From NCBI GenBank assembly GCA_017552495.1, contig JAFZPW010000038.1, positions 1 to 6,869 of the forward strand: 6,869 bases of DNA, given 5' to 3'. Positions 1-6,455 of this stretch are shown here, in pieces (the stretch's first letter is position 1; each line of letters opens with the position of its first letter). Below the pieces are notes generated by a model. It did not search any database, was not told the origin of the DNA, and saw nothing but the letters and a program-made list of their open reading frames with translations. Origin of the DNA: Clostridia bacterium (GTDB lineage: Bacteria > Bacillota > Clostridia > Oscillospirales > Butyricicoccaceae). The position numbers and the translations under genes were made by a program.

Positions 1-755
1 CGCCCCTGAGCCTGGGCATCGAGACTCTGGGCGGCGTGTGTACTCGCATCATCGAGCGCAACACCACCATTCCCACCAACAAAAAGCAGATCTTCTCCAC
101 CGCCGCCGACGGACAGACCTCGGTAGAGATTCATGTGCTCCAGGGCGAGCGCGATATGGCCGCCGGCAACAAGACGCTGGGCCGCTTCCATCTGGACGGC
201 ATCCCCGCCGCACCTCGCGGCGTGCCGCAGATCGAAGTCACCTTTGACATCGACTCCAACGGCATTGTCAACGTGTCCGCCAAAGATCTGGGCACCGGCA
301 AGGAGCAGAAGATCACCATCACCTCCTCCTCCAATCTGAGCAAGGAGGATATCGACAAGGCCGTGAAGGAGGCTGAACAGTTCGCCGCCGAGGACAAGAA
401 GAACCGTGAGGCCGTGGATGCCCGCAACGAAGCCGAGAGCCTGGTCTATCAGACCGAAAAGTCTCTGGGTGAGCTGGGCGACAAGATCACCGCTGACGAA
501 AAGGCCAACATCGAGTCTGCCGTCAACAAACTGAAGGAGACCCTGAAGGGCACCGACACCGAGGCCATCAAGGCCGATACCGAGGCGGTTCAGAAGGCCT
601 TCTATGCCGTGGCCGAGAAGCTTTATGCCCAGGCTGCGCCTCAGGGCGCGCCCGGCGCGGATATGGGTGGTCAGACCGGAGCCCAGCAGGGCCCGGCCGG
701 CGAAACCGTTTACGACGCCGACTACAAGGTCGTGGACGACGACGAAAAGAAATAA
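1..755 (+). CDS. dnaK: Chaperone protein DnaK (Hsp70), C-terminal part; 5' end outside window
   Basis: DnaK is the cytosolic ATP-dependent Hsp70 chaperone. It binds exposed hydrophobic peptide segments and works with DnaJ and GrpE. The reading frame is open from base 3, so the gene began upstream and the ATPase domain is not visible; 250 residues remain, about the last two fifths of a usual 610-640 residue protein. The fragment opens with PLSLGIETLGG, the classic start of the substrate-binding beta domain, followed by IERNTTIPT, VLQGER, GIPAAPRGVPQIEVTFDID and VSAKDLGTGKEQ (fragment residues about 1-110). From about residue 111 (NLSKEDIDKAV) it is charged and helical, the lid domain. A Q/G/A-rich disordered tail (about 209-233) leads to the acidic end YKVVDDDEKK. 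A Cys at fragment residue 13 (GGVCTRII) sits where many homologues have Met or Phe. The stop is TAA at 753-755, and dnaJ follows after 80 bases, the normal dnaK-dnaJ order. Identification is secure; only the upstream part is unknown. Confidence 0.98.
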   Translation, partial: PLSLGIETLGGVCTRIIERNTTIPTNKKQIFSTAADGQTSVEIHVLQGERDMAAGNKTLGRFHLDGIPAAPRGVPQIEVTFDIDSNGIVNVSAKDLGTGKEQKITITSSSNLSKEDIDKAVKEAEQFAAEDKKNREAVDARNEAESLVYQTEKSLGELGDKITADEKANIESAVNKLKETLKGTDTEAIKADTEAVQKAFYAVAEKLYAQAAPQGAPGADMGGQTGAQQGPAGETVYDADYKVVDDDEKK

Positions 756-777
756 GCTCCCTGCGGGGATTTTGGCG

Positions 778-806
778 GCTGCTCTCTCCCAACGGGGGAG
801 AGCAGC
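778..806 (+). promoter_or_regulatory. Strong hairpin in the dnaK-dnaJ spacer, no U-tract
   Basis: GCTGCTCTCTCCC (778-790) pairs with GGGGGAGAGCAGC (794-806) across a three-base AAC loop. This gives 13 pairs with one T-G wobble at the tenth position (the innermost pairs probably open to enlarge the loop). The sequence after it is GTCATGCG, with no T-run, so it is not a standard intrinsic terminator. By analogy with other chaperone operons it could be an mRNA-processing or 3'-stabilising stem that lets dnaK transcript exceed dnaJ transcript, or a partial attenuator. The structure is read directly from the sequence; the role is inferred. Confidence 0.6.
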
Positions 807-821
807 GTCATGCGAATGATT

Positions 822-827
822 AGGAGA
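822..827 (+). promoter_or_regulatory. Ribosome binding site of dnaJ (decides the start)
   Basis: AGGAGA at 822-827 is a good anti-16S match. Two in-frame ATGs follow, at 830 and 836. The first lies only 2-3 bases from the site, too close for efficient initiation, while the second lies 8-9 bases away. The second also gives the family-typical beginning MAEQRDLYE, so 836 is preferred. Confidence 0.75.
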
Positions 828-835
828 GAATGCCT

Positions 836-1978
836 ATGGCGGAACAACGTGATTTATACGAAATTCTGGAGCTGCAAAAAGGCGCGAACGAGGACGAAAT
901 CAAAAAAGCCTACCGCCGCCTTGCCAAAAAATATCACCCCGACCTGAATCCCGGCGACAAAACGGCCGAGCAGCGCATGAAAGAGGTCAACGGCGCCTAC
1001 GAGATCCTCTCCGACCCTGAAAAAAAGGCACGGTACGATCAGTTTGGCTATGCGGGCATTGATCCCAATTATGCCGGCGGCGCAGGTTCGGGCGGGGGAT
1101 TCAGCGGATTTGGTGATTTTGATCTGGGTGATCTGTTCGGATCAATGTTCGGCGGCTTCGGCGGGAGCGCGCAGCGCACCCGCACCGGCCCGCAGCGGGG
1201 TGAAAATCTTCGCGTGGGGGTGACGCTCACCTTTGAAGAGGCCGTTTTCGGCTGCGAGAAGAGCGTCAGTCTCACAAGAGAAGAAAACTGCAAGGATTGC
1301 GGCGGCACGGGAGCCAAAAAGGGCACATCTCCTGAGACCTGCCCCGTCTGCCGGGGCACCGGCCAGGTGCGCTCCACCCAGCGGACGCCCTTCGGCGTGT
1401 TTCAAAGCAGCAGCCCATGTCAGAATTGCCGGGGCACCGGCCGCATCATCAAGGAGCCCTGCCAGACTTGCCACGGCACCGGCAAGCGGCGCAAGAGCCG
1501 CACCATCAAGGTGAATATTCCCGCCGGCATCGACGACGGACAGACCATCTCCCTGCGGGGCGAAGGCAACGGCGGCGTACAGGGCGGGCCTGCCGGTGAT
1601 TTGTACGTCACCGTTCGCGTCAAGGAGCATAAGATGTTCAAGCGCGATGGGCAGGACATCTGGCTGGAAATGCCCATCTCCTTTGCACAGGCCGCACTGG
1701 GCGCCACGCTCACCGTCCCCACGGTGGACGGCAAGGTTCAATACGATCTGCCCGAGGGTACGCAGACCGGGACGGTCTTTCGTCTGCGGGGTAGCGGCGT
1801 GCCAAATATCAGCGGACGGGGCCGGGGCGATCAATATGTAAAGGTCAACGTGGAGATCCCGAAAAACCTTAATGCCGAGCAGAAGGATCTGTTGCGCAAA
1901 TTTGAAGAATGCACCGGCGACGGCTGCTATGCCGAGCGGGGCGGCTTTTTTAAAAAGATGAAAGATCTGTTCAAATAA
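836..1978 (+). CDS. dnaJ: Chaperone protein DnaJ (Hsp40, type I)
   Basis: DnaJ is the cytosolic co-chaperone that delivers unfolded clients to DnaK and stimulates its ATPase. The 380-residue product has the full type I layout and normal length. The J domain (about 5-70) carries the HPD motif at 34-36 (KYHPDLNPG). A Gly/Phe-rich linker (about 71-113) contains a DLGDLFGSMFGG segment. The zinc domain has four CxxCxGxG repeats with cysteine pairs 152/155, 169/172, 195/198 and 209/212. The C-terminal client-binding domains (about 220-350) include GDLYVTVRVKEH and LPEGTQTGTVFRLRGSGVPN. The start at 836 was chosen over an in-frame ATG at 830 because of the ribosome binding site spacing. Oddities: the J domain has YEILEL where YEVLGV is usual (Glu at 12 replaces the common Gly), and the tail carries two extra cysteines (359 and 364) in a CTGDGC segment. 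The gene follows dnaK by 80 bases and ends in a strong terminator, so it is the last gene of its operon. Confidence 0.98.
   Translation: MAEQRDLYEILELQKGANEDEIKKAYRRLAKKYHPDLNPGDKTAEQRMKEVNGAYEILSDPEKKARYDQFGYAGIDPNYAGGAGSGGGFSGFGDFDLGDLFGSMFGGFGGSAQRTRTGPQRGENLRVGVTLTFEEAVFGCEKSVSLTREENCKDCGGTGAKKGTSPETCPVCRGTGQVRSTQRTPFGVFQSSSPCQNCRGTGRIIKEPCQTCHGTGKRRKSRTIKVNIPAGIDDGQTISLRGEGNGGVQGGPAGDLYVTVRVKEHKMFKRDGQDIWLEMPISFAQAALGATLTVPTVDGKVQYDLPEGTQTGTVFRLRGSGVPNISGRGRGDQYVKVNVEIPKNLNAEQKDLLRKFEECTGDGCYAERGGFFKKMKDLFK
1349..1442 (+). repeat. 16-base direct repeat inside the dnaJ zinc domain
   Basis: TGCCGGGGCACCGGCC occurs exactly at 1349-1364 and again at 1427-1442, 78 bases (26 codons) apart and in the same reading frame. 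Both copies encode Cys-Arg-Gly-Thr-Gly of the second and third CxxCxGxG repeats. A related copy with changed bases encodes the fourth repeat (CHGTG, near 1471). This is an internal protein-repeat signature, not a mobile or regulatory repeat. Confidence 0.7.
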
Positions 1979-1986
1979 GCGGATCT

Positions 1987-2023
1987 AAGAGCCGGGAGTA
2001 AATCACTCCCGGCTCTTATTTTT
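1987..2023 (+). terminator. Rho-independent terminator after dnaJ
   Basis: AAGAGCCGGGAGT (1987-1999) and ACTCCCGGCTCTT (2005-2017) form a perfect 13-base-pair stem with the five-base loop AAATC. One A and then five Ts (2019-2023) follow. It begins 8 bases after the dnaJ stop codon. Stem quality, GC-rich core and T-run all fit an intrinsic terminator that ends the dnaK-dnaJ unit. On the minus strand there is no matching T-run, so it is probably one-directional. Confidence 0.93.
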
Positions 2024-2042
2024 GAAAAAGAAAAGGACAAAG

Positions 2043-2072
2043 GGCGGATTTCCGCCGCATTTTGTGCAAAAT
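2043..2072 (+). promoter_or_regulatory. Two adjacent short inverted repeats upstream of the recJ promoter
   Basis: GGCGGA-TT-TCCGCC (2043-2056) and ATTTTG-TG-CAAAAT (2059-2072) are both 6-2-6 inverted repeats. They are separated by two bases, and their centres are 16 bases apart. The second ends three bases before the -35 hexamer. They could be operator half-sites for a dimeric regulator or an AT-rich upstream element, but inverted repeats this short also arise by chance. No known operator consensus was recognised. Confidence 0.25.
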
Positions 2073-2075
2073 CCC

Positions 2076-2104
2076 TTGTAACTCCAGCGGGAATTTGCTA
2101 TAAT
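2076..2104 (+). promoter_or_regulatory. Sigma-A-type promoter of the recJ-rel-dtd unit
   Basis: A -35 hexamer TTGTAA (2076-2081, four of six consensus bases) is followed by exactly 17 bases and a perfect -10 hexamer TATAAT (2099-2104). The bases before it (TGC, 2096-2098) form the extended -10 TGn. Transcription would begin near 2110-2113, giving a leader of roughly 25 bases before the recJ start. The position directly after the dnaJ terminator, in the only sizeable intergenic gap, supports a new transcription unit. No riboswitch or attenuator fits in so short a leader. Confidence 0.85.
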
Positions 2105-2123
2105 GTTCCCAATAAAAATATTA

Positions 2124-2128
2124 TGGAG
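2124..2128 (+). promoter_or_regulatory. Ribosome binding site of recJ (decides the start)
   Basis: TGGAG at 2124-2128 stands six bases before the ATG at 2135. An earlier in-frame ATG at 2123 overlaps this site and has only AT-rich sequence (AATAAAAATATT) upstream, with no purine-rich pairing site. The start at 2135 (MKRKKWLL) is therefore preferred, and the four-codon extension is rejected. Confidence 0.75.
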
Positions 2129-2134
2129 TGCATC

Positions 2135-4225
2135 ATGAAAAGAAAAAAATGGTTGCTTGCGGCAGAGCACAGCGCCAGCATGCCTGTTCTTACCGGACGC
2201 CTCGGTCTGGACGGGCTGGCGGCGCGCGTCCTTGCGGCGCGCGGCTTTGATACCGAGGAAAAGGCAGAGCGCTTTTTGCATCAAACGCTGGAGGAAATCC
2301 ACGATCCTTTTTTGCTGAAGGATATGGACAAGGCGGTGGCGGAGATCCGCCGGGCCATCGAGAACGGTGTGAAGATTGCCGTTTACGGCGATTATGACGT
2401 GGATGGCGTCACCTCCACCTGCATTTTGATCCAGCAGCTTCGGAAAATGGGGGCTGACTGCACCTATTACATCCCCGACCGCCTGGGCGAGGGCTACGGA
2501 CTCAATGTGGCGGCAATCCAGTCGCTTTACGACGACGGTTGCCGCCTGCTTATCACGGTGGACAGCGGCATCACCGCTGAAGAAGAGGCGCAGTTTGCCA
2601 GGAAGATCGGTCTGCGGCTCATTATCACCGATCATCACGAGTGCAAGGAGACCGTCCCCGAGGCGGCCGCCGTGGTCAATCCCCGTCGCCCCGACAGCGC
2701 GTATCCCTTCCGGGAGCTGGCGGGCGTGGGCGTGGCGTTTAAACTGATTTGCGCGCTGGAGCGGGAGCGCCCGGTACAGGAATTGATGCGGGAATATGCA
2801 GACGTGGTGGCCGTGGGCACCATTGCCGACGTGATGCCGCTGACGGGAGAAAACCGCGTGATCGTTTCCTATGGGCTGGGCTGTCTGCGGCAGACCAAAA
2901 ACCACGGTTTGCGGGCGCTGATGCAAAAACTCGGACTGGACAGCAAGCCCGTCACCTCCAATTCCGTCAGTTTTGTGATGGCGCCTCGGATCAACGCTGC
3001 GGGGCGGCTGGGCGGCGCCAGCATCGCGGCGCGAATGTTTTTGACCGACGATCCTGTTGAGGCGACGGCGCTGGCCGAGCGGCTGTGTGAACTCAATCAC
3101 CAGCGCCAGGAGGCGGAAAACGGGATTTACGAACAGATCATGCACCGCATCCGGGAAAAGCCCGAACTCACCAGGGGGCGCACCATGACGCTTTGGGGCG
3201 ACGACTGGCACAACGGCGTCATCGGTATCGTATCCTCCCGCCTGTCCGACCGCTACGGCATTCCCTGCGTGCTCATTTCCATGAGCGGGGATGACGGCAA
3301 GGGCTCGGGCCGGAGTATCAAAGGGTTCAATCTTTACGCTGCGCTGGAGAAAAACGCCGCGTTGCTGGAGAAATACGGCGGCCACGAGCTGGCCGTGGGG
3401 CTGACTGTCCGGCGGGAAAATCTTGAGGCGCTGCGCGACGCGCTGGAGGAGTGTGCCGCTTGCGGAGGCGAGGAGGAGATCGTACCCTGCATCAACGTGG
3501 ATTGCCGCGTCGAGCCGGAGGAACTGACCATCGCTTCGGTCAGGAGCCTTTCCGTGATGGAGCCGTTTGGTATGGGAAATCCCCAGCCGGTGTTTTTGAT
3601 GAACGAGGTACGCATTGAGGAGATCACTCCCATCAGCCATGATCGGCATATCAAGCTTCATCTTTCCAAAAACGGCCGGTATTTCAATGCCTTTGTCTTT
3701 GGCATGGGAGCCAGAAGCTGCCGGTTTGTCAAGGGCGATCTTCTGGATATCGTATTTTCCGCCGAGATCAATACCTATCGGGATAATCAGACGGTTCAGC
3801 TTGTGGTAAAGGACGTGCGCTGGGCCGAAAAGGAAGAAGCGGCCGACGGCCAGGCGCTGTCGGTCTATCGGGCGTTTTCCGAGAACGGAGAAGGCGGCTT
3901 GGATCAGGCGGGGGCGCAGATGCTTTGTCCTACTCGGGACGAGTTGGTGGCGGTGTTCCGCCATATCAAAGCCAACGGCGAAAACGGCGTGCTCTGCGAA
4001 CCGGCGGCCACGCTGTACCGCAAGCTGCGGTACGAATCCCGCGCCTGCTTCCACATGAATGAGGGCAAACTGCTGGTGTGTCTTGACGTATTCCGGGAAT
4101 GCGGGATCTTTTCGTATGAACAGACGGGCGACGATCTGGTGATCCGCCTGCTGAACTATCAGGGGAAAGCGGACGTCAACGGCTCTTCCGTACTCAAGCG
4201 GCTGATGTCTGTATTGAGAGGCTAA
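2135..4225 (+). CDS. recJ: Single-stranded-DNA-specific 5'-3' exonuclease RecJ
   Basis: RecJ is a cytosolic, metal-dependent DHH-family nuclease that degrades single-stranded DNA from the 5' end in recombinational, mismatch and base-excision repair. The 696-residue product shows the DHH phosphoesterase motifs in order: GDYDVDG (85-91), TVDSGI (141-146), ITDHHE (164-169) and GTIADVMPL (228-236). The DHHA1 part follows, with WHNGVIGIVSSRLSDRYGIPC (about 358-378), GSGRSIKG (390-397) and YGGHELAVGL (414-423). An OB-fold-like segment (about 460-565) contains PFGMGNPQPVF. A further C-terminal region (about 590-696), which I infer matches the extra domain of Firmicutes RecJ, completes it. It is somewhat shorter than Bacillus RecJ (near 780 residues) but longer than E. 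coli RecJ. An unusual cluster of four cysteines lies at 440, 443, 452 and 457. The gene has its own promoter and is followed after three bases by rel, so the two are co-transcribed. Confidence 0.97.
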   Translation: MKRKKWLLAAEHSASMPVLTGRLGLDGLAARVLAARGFDTEEKAERFLHQTLEEIHDPFLLKDMDKAVAEIRRAIENGVKIAVYGDYDVDGVTSTCILIQQLRKMGADCTYYIPDRLGEGYGLNVAAIQSLYDDGCRLLITVDSGITAEEEAQFARKIGLRLIITDHHECKETVPEAAAVVNPRRPDSAYPFRELAGVGVAFKLICALERERPVQELMREYADVVAVGTIADVMPLTGENRVIVSYGLGCLRQTKNHGLRALMQKLGLDSKPVTSNSVSFVMAPRINAAGRLGGASIAARMFLTDDPVEATALAERLCELNHQRQEAENGIYEQIMHRIREKPELTRGRTMTLWGDDWHNGVIGIVSSRLSDRYGIPCVLISMSGDDGKGSGRSIKGFNLYAALEKNAALLEKYGGHELAVGLTVRRENLEALRDALEECAACGGEEEIVPCINVDCRVEPEELTIASVRSLSVMEPFGMGNPQPVFLMNEVRIEEITPISHDRHIKLHLSKNGRYFNAFVFGMGARSCRFVKGDLLDIVFSAEINTYRDNQTVQLVVKDVRWAEKEEAADGQALSVYRAFSENGEGGLDQAGAQMLCPTRDELVAVFRHIKANGENGVLCEPAATLYRKLRYESRACFHMNEGKLLVCLDVFRECGIFSYEQTGDDLVIRLLNYQGKADVNGSSVLKRLMSVLRG

Positions 4226-4228
4226 CCT

Positions 4229-6442
4229 ATGGACGAACAGCAAGAACAGGATTATTTGAATCATCTCAGAGCGCAGATTGCGCAGATCGCGGCGGGCTTC
4301 TCCGGAGAAGAGGAGAAGAATATTCTCCGCGCTTATGATTTTGCCACGGAAGCGCACAAGGATCAGCGCCGCAAGAGCGGCGAGCCCTATATCATGCATC
4401 CCGTGGCGGTGGCCTGCAACATCGACCGGATGGGATTGGACGCCGAGAGCGTGATGGCCGGTCTGCTGCACGATACGGTGGAGGATACCAACGTTACCTG
4501 TGCCGATATTGCCAGAGAATTCAGCCCCGCCGTGGCCATGCTGGTAGACGGCGTCACCAAACTGACGCAGATGGAGCACACCGCTTACAGCACCAAGGAA
4601 GAGCAGCAGATGGAGGATCTGCGGAAAATGTTCATCGCCATGGCGAAGGACATCCGCGTCATCATGATTAAGCTGGCCGACCGTCTGCATAATATGCGAA
4701 CCATCGAGTTCCAGAAACCCCAAAAACAGCGGGACATCTCGGTGGAAACCATGGAGATTTACGCCCCGCTGGCCCACCGTTTGGGGATGCAGGGGGTCAA
4801 ATGGGAACTGGAGGATCGCTCGCTCAAGATCCTTGACCCCGTGGGGTATCAGGAAATTTCCGATTATCTGGAGGACAAGAGTCACGGCTTCAGCGACTTT
4901 CTGGACAAGACCAAGGCTCGCATCGAGGAAAAACTGTCGCAGGTTGGCATCTCCTGTCAGGTGAAGGCTCGGCTTAAGAGCGTTTACAGCATTTACCGCA
5001 AGCTCTATGGTCAGAATCTCAGTTTTGCCGAGCTTTATGATATCTGCGCCACCCGGATCATTGTCAAGGAGCTCACCGACTGCTATAATGTGCTGGGCTT
5101 GATTCACGATCTGTATAAGCCGGTGCCCGGCCGCTTCAAGGATTATATCAGCACCCCCAAGCCAAACGGCTATCAGAGTCTGCATACTGTGGTCATCGGC
5201 ACCGAAGGCATTCCCTTCGAGGTGCAGATCCGCACGGAGGAGATGGATCACCGGGCGGAATACGGCATCGCGGCTCACTGGAAATACAAGGACGGGCTCA
5301 AGGGCTCGCAGAAGGAAGAGGCGTTTGCCTGGGTGCGCCAACTGATCGAGAACCAGCAGGACACCGACGCCGCCGATTTCATCAAGAATATCAAGACAGA
5401 TCTGTTTGCAGACGAGGTTTATGTTTTTACGCCCCGGGGCGACATCATCAATCTGCCCCTGGGCGCCACGCCCATTGATTTTGCTTACGCCATCCACTCG
5501 GCCGTGGGCAACCGGATGACGGGAGCCAAGGTCAACGGACGTATCGTCCCCATTGATTATCAACTGAAAAGCGGTGAGATCGTAGACGTAATCACCGCGA
5601 AAAACGCCACCGGCCCCAAGCGGGACTGGATGCAGATCGTCAAGACCAACGCCGCCCGCAGCAAGATCAAGCAATGGTTTAAAAAAGAGCGACGGGAAGA
5701 GAATATCGTCGAGGGCCGTGAGGTCTTTGAACGGGAACTGCGGGCCAATCTGCTGTACGATCCCTTCCAGCAGCCTGAACTGCAGAGTGCGATTTTAAAG
5801 CGATTTGATTTCCCCAATTTGGAGGAGCTGTACGCCGCTTTGGGATACGGCGGTGTGGCGCTCAATCGCGTGATCGGCAAGATCAAGGACGAGGTGATGC
5901 GTCAGCGGGCCGCCGAAGCCAAGGAAGCCAAACTGGAGGCTAAACTGGCCGCACAGTCGGCCAGACAGGAAAAATCCACCGCCGATTCCGGCGTAGTGGT
6001 GGAGGGAATCGGCAACTGCATGGTCAAGTTTGCCAAGTGCTGCAGCCCCGTGCCCGGCGACCCCATCGTCGGCTTTATCACCCGGGGTTACGGCGTTTCG
6101 GTTCACCGGCAGGATTGCGCCAACGTGCGCGCCGCCCGCAAGGGTGGGGAAGACGGACGCTGGATCCGAACCGAATGGGCCACCGCGGAAAAGCATTCTT
6201 ATCACGCCGCCATCAAGGTGACGGCAAAATCCAGCGTGGGTCTGGGAGGCGAGGTGCTGATGCAGCTTGCCAATATGAAAATCAACATCAGCGAAATGAC
6301 CGCACGGGACACCACTGACGGCTATTGCGACCTGTATCTCACGATCAACGTCACCGGAAAAGAGCAGCTTGAACTGGTCATCGCCCGCCTCAAGCGCACC
6401 TCCGGCGTGGTGGAGGTCAGACGCATGAGCGCGGGAAGCTGA
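4229..6442 (+). CDS. rel: Bifunctional (p)ppGpp synthetase/hydrolase Rel (RelA/SpoT homologue)
   Basis: This cytosolic, ribosome-associated enzyme makes (p)ppGpp from ATP and GDP/GTP during amino acid starvation and degrades it otherwise. The 737-residue protein has the long RSH layout. The HD hydrolase (about 30-200) contains H57, HDTVEDT (81-87) and ADRLHNMRT (150-158). The synthetase (about 240-355) contains YDICATR with likely catalytic D271, the RFKD motif (302-305), PNGYQSLHT (312-320) and EVQIRTEEMDHRAEYG (331-346). The TGS domain is about 396-456, followed by a helical linker with a charged stretch (555-585), a zinc-finger-like domain with C604, C605, H626 and C630, and a C-terminal ACT domain (about 657-735). 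The RXKD form and the intact HD residues mark a bifunctional enzyme rather than a RelA with a dead hydrolase. GAGAGG (4216-4221) lies seven bases before the ATG, inside the end of recJ. The ACT domain has SSVGLGGEVL instead of the more common DRxGLLxxI pattern. Product is certain; symbol usage (rel, relA) varies. Confidence 0.97.
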   Translation: MDEQQEQDYLNHLRAQIAQIAAGFSGEEEKNILRAYDFATEAHKDQRRKSGEPYIMHPVAVACNIDRMGLDAESVMAGLLHDTVEDTNVTCADIAREFSPAVAMLVDGVTKLTQMEHTAYSTKEEQQMEDLRKMFIAMAKDIRVIMIKLADRLHNMRTIEFQKPQKQRDISVETMEIYAPLAHRLGMQGVKWELEDRSLKILDPVGYQEISDYLEDKSHGFSDFLDKTKARIEEKLSQVGISCQVKARLKSVYSIYRKLYGQNLSFAELYDICATRIIVKELTDCYNVLGLIHDLYKPVPGRFKDYISTPKPNGYQSLHTVVIGTEGIPFEVQIRTEEMDHRAEYGIAAHWKYKDGLKGSQKEEAFAWVRQLIENQQDTDAADFIKNIKTDLFADEVYVFTPRGDIINLPLGATPIDFAYAIHSAVGNRMTGAKVNGRIVPIDYQLKSGEIVDVITAKNATGPKRDWMQIVKTNAARSKIKQWFKKERREENIVEGREVFERELRANLLYDPFQQPELQSAILKRFDFPNLEELYAALGYGGVALNRVIGKIKDEVMRQRAAEAKEAKLEAKLAAQSARQEKSTADSGVVVEGIGNCMVKFAKCCSPVPGDPIVGFITRGYGVSVHRQDCANVRAARKGGEDGRWIRTEWATAEKHSYHAAIKVTAKSSVGLGGEVLMQLANMKINISEMTARDTTDGYCDLYLTINVTGKEQLELVIARLKRTSGVVEVRRMSAGS

Positions 6443-6455
6443 GAAAGGAGCAACA

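Noticed and set aside
830..835. ATG at 830 as the dnaJ start
   Set aside because: It is only 2-3 bases from the AGGAGA site; the in-frame ATG at 836 has proper spacing and matches the family N-terminus.
756..835. A heat-shock operator (CIRCE) or separate promoter ahead of dnaJ
   Set aside because: No TTAGCACTC-N9-GAGTGCTAA type repeat and no convincing -35/-10 pair is present in the spacer; any such control would lie upstream of the window.
1142..1834. A 230-codon minus-strand open frame inside dnaJ
   Set aside because: It is codon-aligned antisense to the zinc and client-binding domains of dnaJ, and its Ala/Gly-rich protein resembles nothing known.
2043..2064. A second intrinsic terminator (GGCGGATTTCCGCC followed by GCATTTTG)
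   Set aside because: The stem is only six pairs with a two-base centre and the T-run is short and offset, so it is much weaker than the terminator just before it.
2123..2134. ATG at 2123 as the recJ start
   Set aside because: It overlaps the TGGAG site that serves the ATG at 2135 and has no ribosome binding site of its own.
2003..5674. A 1223-codon uninterrupted reading frame on the minus strand across recJ and rel
   Set aside because: It is aligned codon for codon opposite two clear conserved genes and is open only because they lack TTA, CTA and TCA codons. Its protein has no recognisable domain, is rich in His, Gln and Arg as expected of antisense frames, and its end runs into the dnaJ terminator.
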